This document shows, one piece after another, positions 21,411 through 30,261 of a stretch of 64,000 bases of DNA. How positions within the stretch are numbered: position 1 is the stretch's first letter; each line of letters opens with the position of its first letter. The notes beneath the pieces were generated by a model, which saw nothing but the letters and a program-made list of their open reading frames with translations, was not told the origin of the DNA and did no database searches. This stretch comes from Rhodanobacter denitrificans (GTDB lineage: Bacteria > Pseudomonadota > Gammaproteobacteria > Xanthomonadales > Rhodanobacteraceae), in the NCBI GenBank assembly GCA_017848855.1, contig JAFIHF010000038.1:1-64000 (forward strand), written 5' to 3'. Made by a program: the position numbers and the translations under genes.

Positions 21411-22238
21411 ATGCCCGAACTCCCCGAAGTCGAAACCACCCGCCGCGGCATCGCCCCGCACGTGGTCGGCCGGCGCGTGACGGCGGTGACGCTGCGCCGC
21501 GCCGACCTGCGCTGGCCGATTCCGCGCGAGATCACCGAGCTGCTGCCCGGCCAGCGCATCGAGGCGGTGGAGCGGCGCGCGAAATACCTGCTGCTGCACA
21601 CCGAGGTCGGCAGCGCGCTGCTGCACCTGGGCATGAGCGGCATGCTGCGCGTGCTGCCGCCCGATGCGCCGCTCGGCCCGCACGACCACGTGGACATCGC
21701 GCTGGCGCGCGGCGCGCACGAGGGCGCGCGCGTGCTGCGCTTCACCGATCCGCGCCGCTTCGGCTGCCTGCTGTGGCAGCCGCCCGGCGCCACCCACCAA
21801 CTGCTCGCCCAGCTCGGCCCCGAGCCGCTCACCGAGGCGTTCGACGGCGATCTGCTGTGGCGGCGCTCGCGCGGCCGCCACGCGGCGGTGAAGTTGTTCC
21901 TGATGGACAACGCGGTGGTGGTGGGCGTGGGCAACATCTACGCCAGCGAGGCGTTGTTCGCCGCCGGCATCGATCCGCGCCGCGAAGCCGGCAGCGTGTC
22001 GCGCGCACGCTACGCGCGGCTCGCCGCCGAGGTGAAACGCATCCTCGCGTATGCGATCGAGCGCGGCGGCACCACGCTGCGCGACTTCCTCGCTCCCGAC
22101 GGCGCGCCCGGCTATTTCTTCCGCGAGTTGATGGTCTACGGCCGCGCGGGCGAGCCATGCAAGGTCTGCGGCGCGGCGATCCGCCAGGCCGTGCTGGGGC
22201 AGCGTTCCACGTTCTGGTGCCCGCGCTGCCAGCGCTGA
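21411..22238 (+). CDS. mutM: Formamidopyrimidine-DNA glycosylase
   Basis: Bifunctional base-excision-repair enzyme that removes 8-oxoguanine and formamidopyrimidines and nicks the backbone. The 275-residue protein starts with the catalytic [12 protein letters not shown] (Pro at position 1 after Met removal, Glu 2), has the lysine of the lesion loop region in RRAKYLLLH near residue 57, the helix-two-turn-helix motif [13 protein letters not shown] near 170, and a C-terminal zinc finger CKVCG...CPRCQR. All key residues are present. It follows the repeat field and stands alone. Confidence 0.97.
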   Translation: MPELPEVETTRRGIAPHVVGRRVTAVTLRRADLRWPIPREITELLPGQRIEAVERRAKYLLLHTEVGSALLHLGMSGMLRVLPPDAPLGPHDHVDIALARGAHEGARVLRFTDPRRFGCLLWQPPGATHQLLAQLGPEPLTEAFDGDLLWRRSRGRHAAVKLFLMDNAVVVGVGNIYASEALFAAGIDPRREAGSVSRARYARLAAEVKRILAYAIERGGTTLRDFLAPDGAPGYFFRELMVYGRAGEPCKVCGAAIRQAVLGQRSTFWCPRCQR

Positions 22239-22395
22239 CCGGGCAACGTTTCCCTGAAGAAACGCTGTAACCACGAATTGCCGGCTACCCGTCGCGGCGC
22301 AACGCGCCCACCATGAGCGCCATCCCGAACGCATGCACAAGACCGGAACGCCCGCCGTTCCGCGGGTTCGGCTTACTTTTTTCGGAGGAATCCCC

Positions 22396-22995
22396 ATGAG
22401 CTACGCCGTGATCGAACGCCTCAAGAAGCGCCGCACCCAGTACGCGCTGGGCCGCAACGTGGGCATGGACAAGGACGCCCTGAACAGCCTCATCCAGCAG
22501 GCGATCAAGCACACGCCGTCGTCGTTCAACTCGCAGAGCTCGCGCGCGGTGATCCTGTTCGGCGAGCAGAGCGTGAAGTTCTGGGAGCTGGCCAAGCAGG
22601 CGCTCGCCAAGGTCGTGCCGGCCGAGGCTTTCGCGCAGACCGCCGCCAAGCTGGACAGCTTCGCCGCCGGCGCGGGCACGGTGCTGTTCTACGAGGACCA
22701 GGACGTGGTGAAGGGCCTGCAGGAGAAATTCGCGCTGTACGCGGACAACTTCCCGGTGTGGTCCGAGCAGTCGGGCGGCATGGCGCAGTTCGCGGTGTGG
22801 ATGGCGCTGACCGATGCCGGCATCGGCGCCAGCCTGCAGCACTACAACCCGCTGGTGGACGAGGCCGCGCGTGCGGCCTGGAACGTGCCGGCGTCGTGGA
22901 AGCTGCGTGCGCAGATGCCGTTCGGTTCGCACGAAGGCGGCTTCGGCGAGAAGGCCTTCATGGACGACAGTCAGCGCTTCATCGTCGCGGGCTGA
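22396..22995 (+). CDS. Nitroreductase-family flavoprotein
   Basis: A 199-residue FMN-dependent oxidoreductase. The N-terminal helix ends in KRRTQYALG, with the FMN phosphate-binding Arg pattern of the family, followed by AIKHTPSSFNSQSSR, the nitroreductase substrate/FMN loop; GIGASLQHYNP near residue 148 is the second FMN segment. CGGAGGA is placed before the ATG at 22396, which overrides the longer frame. This subgroup (HBN1/YdgI-like) reduces nitro compounds or quinones; physiological substrate unknown. Confidence 0.88.
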   Translation: MSYAVIERLKKRRTQYALGRNVGMDKDALNSLIQQAIKHTPSSFNSQSSRAVILFGEQSVKFWELAKQALAKVVPAEAFAQTAAKLDSFAAGAGTVLFYEDQDVVKGLQEKFALYADNFPVWSEQSGGMAQFAVWMALTDAGIGASLQHYNPLVDEAARAAWNVPASWKLRAQMPFGSHEGGFGEKAFMDDSQRFIVAG

Positions 22996-23041
22996 GCCGG
23001 CGCACGCAACGCGGGCGACGCACGGTCGCCCCTGTTGCGAT

Positions 23042-24094
23042 TCACTCGTCCGCGTCGGCCTCGGTCAGGTGCCAGCCCTGCGCCAGATCAAGCGGCGCCG
23101 GGCCGGCGCCCAGCCACTTGCCGACCACCGGCTGGCCCTCGCGCAGCACGAAACCGGCGCGGCGCCAGCCCGCCATCCGTTCCGGTGCGGCCGCGCATTC
23201 CAGCGTGACCGAGGCGCAGCCTGCGCGCCGCGCCGCGCGCAGCAGCGCCAGCACCAGCCGGTGGTCGATGCCGTCCACGCCTTGCTGCGACCAGTAGTCG
23301 CGCACGTGCAGCACGCCGTCGCGCGTCTCGCAGGCGAACCATGCGCGCAGCGCGCCGCGGCGATCCGCGAGCAGCAGATAGCGCACGCCGGCGAGCGGCG
23401 AGGCGTCGAAGCGCCAGCGCGCCATGGCCGCGTCGTGCACGCCGAGCAGGCCCGCGCCGTGCGCCGATTCGTTCCACAGCGCATCCATCCGCGGATCGGC
23501 CTGTTCCGACCAGGTCGCCGTCACGCCTCGGCCAGGCAAGGCGCGCAAGCCGTCGTGCGCGGCGCGCACCGCGTCGAGCACGCCGCCCAGCGGCACGGCC
23601 AGCCAGCGCGGCATCCGCTGCTGCAGGTAGCGGGCGTGGCGCAGCACGCGCGCATGGCGCGACAGCTCGCCGAGCACGGCATAGCCCAGCCGCCGCACCA
23701 CCGGCAGCGACTTGCGGTTGGGGAAGCCGTAGAGCAGGTCGAAGCGTTGCGCCGCCGCGGCGATCAGTGCCTCCTGCAGCATCAGCGCGGGACCCAGCGT
23801 GCGGTGGCGCGCATCCACCGCCATGTCGGCCAGCAGGCCCGCGCGGATTTCGCGGCCTTGCCACAGCATGCGCCGCGCGGCCACGCCGCCGGTGCCGACG
23901 GTGGCGTCGCCGTGGCGGAGCAGTTGCAGCAGCGAGGGTCCGAACGGAGCGCCGAGATAGAACCAGTCGAACTTGCCCGCGTGCCGCGCGGGATCGCCCA
24001 GGTTGCCGCGCCACAGCGCCAGCACCGCGGCGCGGTCGCGCGGCAGCGCGGCGAGTTCGGCGCGATAGCCGCCGGCGGGATCGGCGGCCGTCAT
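23042..24094 (-). CDS. Two-domain GNAT-like acyltransferase of the glycan-modification cluster
   Basis: A 350-residue protein I place in the GNAT fold: the first half carries MAVDARHRTLGPALMLQEALI (residues about 90-110), a typical acetyl-CoA loop region, and LLYGFPNRKSLPVVRRLGY; the second half has a weaker GNAT-like unit with RRAGCASVTLECAAAPERM. Such proteins occur in exopolysaccharide gene clusters. Its start codon overlaps the stop of the NadE-like gene (ATGA), so it is the last gene of the six-gene operon. Acceptor unknown. Confidence 0.65.
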   Translation of the reverse strand: MTAADPAGGYRAELAALPRDRAAVLALWRGNLGDPARHAGKFDWFYLGAPFGPSLLQLLRHGDATVGTGGVAARRMLWQGREIRAGLLADMAVDARHRTLGPALMLQEALIAAAAQRFDLLYGFPNRKSLPVVRRLGYAVLGELSRHARVLRHARYLQQRMPRWLAVPLGGVLDAVRAAHDGLRALPGRGVTATWSEQADPRMDALWNESAHGAGLLGVHDAAMARWRFDASPLAGVRYLLLADRRGALRAWFACETRDGVLHVRDYWSQQGVDGIDHRLVLALLRAARRAGCASVTLECAAAPERMAGWRRAGFVLREGQPVVGKWLGAGPAPLDLAQGWHLTEADADE

Positions 24095-25068
24095 GGCGGC
24101 GCCTCCGGCCCCAGCAGCAGCGGCGCCAGGTGCAGGTAGCGCGTGCTGCTGCGCTTGCGCCGGATGTCGGTGTACACCGCTTCGGCCGCGGCTTCGGCGA
24201 TGCCCAGCGCGGCCGCCAGTTCGGCGGCCGGGCGCCGGTGTTCCAGCGCCCACAGCGCGAGATCCATCTGCGCCCACGGCAGCGCGAAGTAGAACTCGTC
24301 CTGGCCCTGGGCGAGGCTGTAGGTGTCGGTGGTGGGCGCCGCGGTGGCCACGCAGTCGGGCAGGCCGAGGTGCTTGGCCAGCGCGTAGACCTGGGTCTTG
24401 TACAGGTGCGCGATCGGCTTCACGTCGGCCGAGCCGTCGCCGTTCTTCACGAAGAAGCCCTGGTCGTACTCCAGCCGGTTCGGCGTGCCGACCACGGCGT
24501 AGTTCAGGCGGTCGGCGTGGAAGTATTCCAGCGTCTTGCGCAGGCGCTGCTTGTAGTTGGTGGCGGCGACGATCTGCAGGTATTCGGCCAGCGGCAGCGC
24601 GCATTCGTGGCGCACGCCGGCGGGCGATTCGGCGATCAGCTTGAAGCGGTTGATCGCGCCCTCGCTGCCGCCTTCGATCGCGAGCTTCATGCGCCAGTCG
24701 GCGGCGTAGCCGGGCAGCAGGCGGCGCACTGCCTCGTCGCGCGCGGCGTAGCAGCCGATCGCGGCCAGCGCGGGGGCGATGTCCACGGTCTGCACGCGCA
24801 CGCCCAGGTGTTCGGCCAGGATGCCCGCATGGCGCGCGCTGGCGGAGGCCGAGTCGCGCTCGGGCAGGATCAGGGCGAATACCTTGTCCGGCCCCAGCGC
24901 GCGCACCGCCAGCGCGGCGCACACGGAGCTGTCCACGCCGCCCGAGATCGCCACCACCAGGCCGCGCTTGTGCAGCACGCGCGCGACGGCTTCGCGCAGG
25001 CGCGCGGCGATGCGCGCGGCCTCGGCCTCCCAGTCCAGCTCGAACACCTTGGCGTTCAATCCTTCCAT
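24091..25068 (-). CDS. NadE-family ATP-pyrophosphatase (NAD+ synthase-like)
   Basis: A 325-residue N-type ATP pyrophosphatase with the loop AISGGVDSSV (residues 41-50), and the NAD-synthase segments VVGTPNRLEYDQGFF, NGDGSADVKPIAHLYKTQV near residue 220. It lacks the glutaminase domain of long NadE. The C-terminal section (APTTDTYSLAQGQDEFYF) differs from the usual PPSA..L.PGQTDE of genuine NAD synthases. Together with an amidotransferase, ACP and ligase in one operon, this suggests a dedicated amidation role on a cluster-specific carboxylate, though simple NAD+ synthase activity is also possible. AAGGAG precedes its ATG by 7 nt. Confidence 0.75.
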   Translation of the reverse strand: MEGLNAKVFELDWEAEAARIAARLREAVARVLHKRGLVVAISGGVDSSVCAALAVRALGPDKVFALILPERDSASASARHAGILAEHLGVRVQTVDIAPALAAIGCYAARDEAVRRLLPGYAADWRMKLAIEGGSEGAINRFKLIAESPAGVRHECALPLAEYLQIVAATNYKQRLRKTLEYFHADRLNYAVVGTPNRLEYDQGFFVKNGDGSADVKPIAHLYKTQVYALAKHLGLPDCVATAAPTTDTYSLAQGQDEFYFALPWAQMDLALWALEHRRPAAELAAALGIAEAAAEAVYTDIRRKRSSTRYLHLAPLLLGPEAPP

Positions 25069-25092
25069 GCATCTGCTCCTTCGCGTGGCCGC

Positions 25093-25980
25093 TCAGGCGC
25101 GGCGGGCCAGCACCACCCGCACGTCGCCGCGCGCATCGGCCAGTGGGCGCACCTCATCGTAGTGCGGATCGCGCTGCAGCCGCCGGCCCATCGCCGGCCC
25201 CTGGCCCAGCCCGACCTCCAGCGCCAGCCAGCCGCCGCGGCGCAGCAGGCGCGGCGATTCCTCCAGCAGGCGCAGCAGGATGGTGACGCCCAGCGGGCCG
25301 CCGTCGAAGGCCAGCCGCGGCTCGTGCGCGGCGATTTCCGGCGCCATCTGCCCGACCTTGGCGCTGAGGATGTAGGGCGGCGCACAGGCGACGAGATCCA
25401 CCGTGCCGTCGAACTCGCTGCCGAACGGCGCCAGCAGGTCGCCGCGGCGCAGCTCCACCCGTTCCAGCCCCAGGTGCCGGCGATTGCGTTCGGCCAGTGC
25501 CAGCGCCTCCGCACTGATGTCGGCGCCGCGCACCTCGGCATCGGGCACATGGTGGGCCAGCGCGAACGCGATGTTGCCCGAGCCGGTGCAGACATCGACC
25601 ACGCGGGCGGGTCGGCGCATCGCGTCGTGCCGCAGCAGCTCGATGCAGGCGTGCACGAGCTGTTCGGTTTCCACGCGCGGAATCAGCGCCTCGGGACCGC
25701 ACAGCACGTCCAGGCCCATGAAGTGCACGCGGCCGGTGAGGTGGGCCAGCGGCTCGCCCGCGAGGCGCCGGTCGACCAGCTCCTGCAGCCGGCAGCGCCG
25801 GGCCTCGTCGTGCAGCACGGGCAAGCCCTCGCGGCCGGCCGTCACCACCGAGCGCGGCTGCTCGGCGGCGGCATGCCACAGCGCGCGCAAGGTGCTTTCG
25901 GGGTTTTCCCGGGGCTTGTCCGGCAAGGTCTGAAGGGAACTGGCGAGCCGGTCGTGCAGCGTGCGAAAGAGCGTGTCCAT
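25093..25980 (-). CDS. HemK/PrmC-like methyltransferase with altered NPPY motif
   Basis: A 295-residue class I methyltransferase of the glutamine-N5 type: helical N-terminal domain (1-100) with PLAHLTGRVHFMGLD, then the SAM loop VVDVCTGSGNIAFAL near residue 142. The catalytic motif that reads NPPY(I) in PrmC/PrmB is here VACAPPYIL: the Asn that contacts the substrate amide is replaced by Ala. It is therefore probably not a release-factor or L3 methyltransferase but a paralogue recruited to the cluster, methylating another group or inactive. It starts 9 bp after the ligase gene. Confidence 0.78.
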   Translation of the reverse strand: MDTLFRTLHDRLASSLQTLPDKPRENPESTLRALWHAAAEQPRSVVTAGREGLPVLHDEARRCRLQELVDRRLAGEPLAHLTGRVHFMGLDVLCGPEALIPRVETEQLVHACIELLRHDAMRRPARVVDVCTGSGNIAFALAHHVPDAEVRGADISAEALALAERNRRHLGLERVELRRGDLLAPFGSEFDGTVDLVACAPPYILSAKVGQMAPEIAAHEPRLAFDGGPLGVTILLRLLEESPRLLRRGGWLALEVGLGQGPAMGRRLQRDPHYDEVRPLADARGDVRVVLARRA

Positions 25981-25989
25981 GGATGGCCT

Positions 25990-27555
25990 TCAGCTGAGTG
26001 ATTGTTCCAGCAGCGCCTTGCGGCTGACCTTGCCGGTGACGGTGCGCGGCAGCTCCGCGCAGATCACGATCTGCTGCGGCACCATGAAATTCTCCAACCG
26101 CTTCATGCAGTGCGCGCGGATCTGCGCCGCATTCAAGTCGGCGCCCGGCTGCAGCACCACGTGGGCGCGGATCGCCTGGCCCAGCAGCTCGTCGGGCACG
26201 CCCACCACCGCGGCCTCGCGCACGCCGTCGATGGCGTGCAGCGCGTTCTCCACCTCGACCGGGCTCACCTTTTCGCCGCGGGTCTTGATGATGTCGTCGC
26301 TGCGCCCGACGAAGTAGAGGAAACCGTCCGCGTCCATGCGGAACCAGTCGTGCGTGCACAGCACGCGCTCGCCGGGCAGCGGGCCGGGCACCAGCATCTG
26401 CGCGCTGAGCTCGGGGCGGTTCCAGTAGCCCAGCATCACGTGCGGGCCGCGCACGTGCAGGATGCCCACCTCGCCCGGCGGCACCGGCTCGCCCGCAGGC
26501 GAACGCAGGAACACCTCGGTGCCGGGGATCGCCTTGCCCACCGAGCCGGGCTTCGCTTCCAGCAGTTCCGGTTCGAGGTAGCACACGCGTTTGCACTCGG
26601 TGAGGCCGTACATCTTGTAGATCAGCGCGTGCGGGAAGATCTCGCGCAGGCGCAGCGCCTGCTCGTCGGGCAACGCGGCGGCGGTGTTCGTCACTCGCGT
26701 CACGGCAGGGAAACGCAGCGGCTCGCCGCGATGCGCGGAGAGCAGCATCGCGAAGATCGTGGGCACGCCGGGGAATACCGTCACGCCGAATTCGCGCATG
26801 CGCGCGAACACCTGCGCGGGGAACGCGAAGGAACGTTCCAGCACCAGGGTAGCGCCCAGCTGCACCGTCATCAGCCACTGGTACAGGCCGTAGTCGAAGG
26901 CCAGCGGCAGCGCGCACAGGATGCGGTCGTCGGGGCCGAGGCGCAGGTATTCGATCAGGCTGCCGGCGGCGAACAGCATGGCTTGGTGCGTCTGCATCAC
27001 GCCCTTGGGCTGCCCGGTGGAACCGGAGGTGTAGATCAGCGCGGCGAGATCCAGCGCGATGCTGGCTGGCCGCGCGGCCAGCGGCGCGCTCGCGGCGAGC
27101 ACCGCGTCGAAGGCCTCGATCGCCTGGCCCGCGGGCAGCGCGCCGGAGGCAATCACGCGCAACGCGGGGCGCGCGGGCAGCAGTGGCAGGAATTCCTTCG
27201 CGATGTGGCCGTCGGTGAGCAGCACGCGCGCGCCGCTGTCGTCGAGCAGGAAGCCGAGCTTGTCCGCCTTGGTCAGCGGGTTGACCGGCATGAACACGCC
27301 GCCGGCCAGCAGCGTGGCGAAGATCGCCACCACGCAGGGCCAGGTGTTGTCCATGTAGATCGCCACGCGGTCGCCGCGCTCCACGCCGCGCGCCTGCAGT
27401 GCAGTGGCCAAGCGCAGGGCCGCATCGAGCAGTTCGCCGTAGGTGTGCGGCTGGCCCTCGACCACCACCGCGATGCGCCGCGCGCGATGCGGGTCGGCGC
27501 CGTGCTCCAGCAGCGCCTCGTGCAGCAGGCGGTGCGGCGCGATGCGCTCGTTCAC
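25990..27555 (-). CDS. Adenylate-forming acyl ligase (acyl-CoA/acyl-ACP synthetase)
   Basis: A 521-residue ANL-superfamily enzyme that activates a carboxylic acid as acyl-AMP. Motifs in order: A3 LIYTSGSTGQPKGVM near residue 165, A5 KMYGLTECKRVCYLEP near 300, A7 FRMDADGFLYFVGRSDDIIKTRGEKVSP near 405-430, and the A10 lysine in TVTGKVSRKAL at the end. GTG at 27555 is chosen: it overlaps the stop of the ACP gene (GTGA) and leaves the natural N-terminus. The neighbouring ACP is the likely acceptor. It resembles ligases of exosortase-linked glycan clusters, but no exosortase is seen here. Confidence 0.85.
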   Translation of the reverse strand: MNERIAPHRLLHEALLEHGADPHRARRIAVVVEGQPHTYGELLDAALRLATALQARGVERGDRVAIYMDNTWPCVVAIFATLLAGGVFMPVNPLTKADKLGFLLDDSGARVLLTDGHIAKEFLPLLPARPALRVIASGALPAGQAIEAFDAVLAASAPLAARPASIALDLAALIYTSGSTGQPKGVMQTHQAMLFAAGSLIEYLRLGPDDRILCALPLAFDYGLYQWLMTVQLGATLVLERSFAFPAQVFARMREFGVTVFPGVPTIFAMLLSAHRGEPLRFPAVTRVTNTAAALPDEQALRLREIFPHALIYKMYGLTECKRVCYLEPELLEAKPGSVGKAIPGTEVFLRSPAGEPVPPGEVGILHVRGPHVMLGYWNRPELSAQMLVPGPLPGERVLCTHDWFRMDADGFLYFVGRSDDIIKTRGEKVSPVEVENALHAIDGVREAAVVGVPDELLGQAIRAHVVLQPGADLNAAQIRAHCMKRLENFMVPQQIVICAELPRTVTGKVSRKALLEQSLS

Positions 27556-27818
27556 GCCGGGCTCCGCTGGCGCTCGACGAAGCGCACGATGTTGTTCACC
27601 GAGTCGAAGTTCTCCGGCAGCATCTCGCTGGCCTTGACCCGGATGCCGAACTCCTCTTCGAGGAACATCACCACTTCCAGCACGCCGGTGGAGTCGATGA
27701 TGCCGCGGTCCAGCAGCGAGGCGTCGTTCGGCAGCTCGCTGCCGTCGTCGCTGAACAGCAGGTTCTGCAGGATGTAATGGCGGACGCGTGCTTCCACGCT
27801 CGCGGTTTCGGTCGACAT
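27552..27818 (-). CDS. Acyl carrier protein
   Basis: An 88-residue carrier protein with four-helix ACP character. The phosphopantetheine attachment serine is S43 in GIIDSTGVLEVVMFLEEEF, with D-S-T in place of the usual D-S-L. It sits between the amidotransferase (17-bp gap) and the ligase gene (4-bp overlap), so it probably carries the acid activated by the ligase. It is not the housekeeping fatty-acid ACP, which has a different sequence and context. Confidence 0.88.
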   Translation of the reverse strand: MSTETASVEARVRHYILQNLLFSDDGSELPNDASLLDRGIIDSTGVLEVVMFLEEEFGIRVKASEMLPENFDSVNNIVRFVERQRSPA

Positions 27819-27835
27819 CGTGTGCTCCGGCAAGG

Positions 27836-29773
27836 TCATGCGGCGGCCCGCCGCAGAAAGAATTCGTCGACCAGCATGGTCGAGAGGATGCCGACGAAGG
27901 CCTGGTTGTCGGCGAAGCCGATCGCGCGTCCGTGCCGGCATTTGTCGAACAGGCGCCCCACCGCCGCGGCGTCGAACCAGCCCGCGGCGCGGATGCGCTC
28001 GGCACCCAGCAGCTCGGCCACGTAGTCCAGCGGCTCGCCGTCGACGAAGAAGCTGGACTGGTCGGGCGCGCGGTAGGGTTGCTTGGTGCGGGTGCGGATG
28101 TCCTCCGGCAGCAGGCCGGCGAGCGCGCGGCGCAGCACGTCCTTCTCGGTCATGCCGCGGATCTTCCAGTGCGCGGGCAGCGCGTTCGCGAACTCGATCA
28201 CGCGGTGGTCGAGGAAGGGAAAGCGCCCCTCGATCGAATGCGCCATCGCGGGGCGGTCGCCCTGCGAGGGCAGCAGGTAGGCCGCCAGCAGGGTCTTGGC
28301 CTCCACGTACTGGTCGCGCGCCAGCGGGCTCCAGTGCGCGATCGCGGGCGGCAGGCGCTGCTCGTACCAGGCCAGCGGATCCCAGTCGTCGAGGCCGGCG
28401 CGCAGCTCGGGCGCGAGGAAACGCAGCGCGTGCCGCGAGCTGGTCCAGCGCGGCACGTGGGCGAAGATCGGCCGGTCGAGATGCTCCATGCCGCGGCCGA
28501 AGAAGGACTGCGCCAGCGCCGCGTGCTGCACGGGCGAATTTTCCAGATAGCCGTAAAGACGGCCAAGCAGCAGCGGGCGGAAGCGCGAACCGGGCTGGCG
28601 CGCCCAGAAGCGCCGCACCTTGGCCTCCTTGAACAGGTCGTAGCCGCCGAACACCTCGTCGGCGCCCTCGCCGGTGAGCACCACCGTGTAGCCCGACGCG
28701 CGCACCTGCTGCGCCAGCAGCATCAGCGGCACGCCGGCGGTGCGCAGCACCGGTGCTTCGGCATGCCGCACGAAGCGCGGGAAGGCGGCGCCGATGTCGC
28801 GCCGCGTGCAGCGCAGCGTGGTGTGCTCGCAGCCCAGGTGGCGCACCATCGCCTGCTGCTGCGCGCTCTCGTCGAACTCGGCCTCGTCGAAGGCGATCGA
28901 GAACGTGCGCGTCGCAGTGGCGCCCGCCGCGCGCATCAGCGCCACCACGGCGGAGGAATCCAGCCCGCCGCTGAGGTAGGCGCCCAGCGGCACGTCGGCC
29001 TGCAGGCGCAGGCGCACGGCATCGGTGAGCAATTCGCGCAGCTCGCCCGCGGCCTGTTCCGGCGTGGCCCAGCGCCGCGGCGTTCCCGGCGCGGGGAAGC
29101 TCCAGTCCCAGTAGCGGTGCAGCGTCTCGCGGCCGTCGCGCTCGATCGCCAGCAGATGCCCCGGCGGCAGGCTCGCGATGCCGGCGAACACGCTGCCCGG
29201 CTCGATCGGCCCCCAGAACGTGAACGCCTGCGCCAGGCTGTGCGGATCGAGCCGCGCCAGCTCGGGGCGCACCGCGAGCAGCGCCTTGATCTCCGAGGCG
29301 AACCAGAGCCGGCCGCCCGCGCGCACGTGGTACAGCGGGCGCACGCCGCAGCGGTCGCGCGCCAGCAGCAGGCGCTGCCGCTCGCCGTCCCACAGCGCGA
29401 TCGCGAACTGGCCGTTCAAGTGCTCCACGAAACGGTCGCCGTGCTCCTCGTACAGGTGCACGATGACCTCGGTGTCCGATTGCGTGGCGAAACGGTGGCC
29501 GCGCCGCTGCAGCTGCGCGCGCAGGCCGCGGTAGTTGAAGATCTCGCCGTTGAACACCGTCCACACGTTGCCGCGCTCGTTCGCGATCGGCTGCGCGCCG
29601 GTGGGCAGGTCGATCACCGCCAGCCGCGCGTGCGCCAGCCCGGCGCCGCCGTCGACATGGAAGCCGTAGCCGTCCGGGCCGCGGTGGTGCAGGGTGTGGA
29701 TCATCCGCTCGAGCGTGGCCTGCATCGCGGCAGGCGCATCCGGTGGACCGAGGAAACCGGCTATGCCGCACAT
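27836..29773 (-). CDS. Asparagine synthetase (glutamine-hydrolysing) family amidotransferase
   Basis: A 645-residue AsnB-family enzyme. The N-terminal glutaminase domain begins at Cys2 (MCGIAGFLGP), with HRGPDGYGFH and FNGEIFNYRGLR; the synthetase domain carries the ATP loop YLSGGLDSSAV near residue 270 and LTGEGADEVFGGY near 375. It is longer than housekeeping AsnB (about 550) and resembles exopolysaccharide-cluster amidotransferases that act on sugar or peptide carboxylates. First gene of the operon, preceded by AGGAAG; it faces the deacetylase gene across a 488-bp gap. Confidence 0.85.
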   Translation of the reverse strand: MCGIAGFLGPPDAPAAMQATLERMIHTLHHRGPDGYGFHVDGGAGLAHARLAVIDLPTGAQPIANERGNVWTVFNGEIFNYRGLRAQLQRRGHRFATQSDTEVIVHLYEEHGDRFVEHLNGQFAIALWDGERQRLLLARDRCGVRPLYHVRAGGRLWFASEIKALLAVRPELARLDPHSLAQAFTFWGPIEPGSVFAGIASLPPGHLLAIERDGRETLHRYWDWSFPAPGTPRRWATPEQAAGELRELLTDAVRLRLQADVPLGAYLSGGLDSSAVVALMRAAGATATRTFSIAFDEAEFDESAQQQAMVRHLGCEHTTLRCTRRDIGAAFPRFVRHAEAPVLRTAGVPLMLLAQQVRASGYTVVLTGEGADEVFGGYDLFKEAKVRRFWARQPGSRFRPLLLGRLYGYLENSPVQHAALAQSFFGRGMEHLDRPIFAHVPRWTSSRHALRFLAPELRAGLDDWDPLAWYEQRLPPAIAHWSPLARDQYVEAKTLLAAYLLPSQGDRPAMAHSIEGRFPFLDHRVIEFANALPAHWKIRGMTEKDVLRRALAGLLPEDIRTRTKQPYRAPDQSSFFVDGEPLDYVAELLGAERIRAAGWFDAAAVGRLFDKCRHGRAIGFADNQAFVGILSTMLVDEFFLRRAAA

Positions 29774-30261
29774 CGCGTCGCTTCCTCAGGAGACCGGTCG
29801 ACCGATTGCGGATGACGACGGCCCGCACCACGCCGGCACGGCCACGCGCCCGCCGCCCATGGCCGGCATCCGCCGATCATGGGAACCCGATGCGATCGAC
29901 GACCTTGTCGGCATGGCGCCCCCTATTCCCTGTGCCGCGGCCGGTTGCGCAGACGCTTTCCCGGACGCGTGTCAGAGCCTATAGAATGCATCATGAAAGC
30001 GTGATTTACATCACCTTTCGAGGAGGGACAGTCCGCTCGCCGGCAGGCAAGCGGCAGTCGGCCCAGGGGACTCGTCGACATGTCACACGCCGTGATGCAG
30101 GAAGCACTCGTCATGCCCGGCTTCGGCGCCGCGCCGATGCGTCGGCTCGCCCGCCCGTGCCGCGCCGCCGATCCGGATGGACGATCACGCCGCCGATCGG
30201 CCCCGCCCATTTGCGCCGATCGGGCATCGCCCCGCCCGGCCCGTCGCCGGAGGCGGCTGCC
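29774..30261. other. Divergent 488-bp control region of the glycan cluster
   Basis: This gap lies between the first gene of the minus-strand amidotransferase operon and the deacetylase gene. It contains a CRP/Clp-type palindrome (30000-30015), a TATAGAAT-like -10 box near 29980-29987 on the plus strand, and a GAGGAGGG close to 30020. No gene is convincing; a 62-codon frame at 30080-30268 overlaps the deacetylase start and has the Arg/Pro-rich composition of random high-GC sequence. Confidence 0.6.
30000..30015 (+). promoter_or_regulatory. CRP/Clp-type binding site
   Basis: CGTGATTTACATCACC matches the TGTGA-N6-TCACA pattern in 8 of 10 positions, within an otherwise GC-rich gap. In Xanthomonadales the CRP homologue Clp, which responds to cyclic di-GMP, controls exopolysaccharide and secretion genes. 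It is 246 bp upstream of the deacetylase start and 227 bp from the amidotransferase start. Confidence 0.45.
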
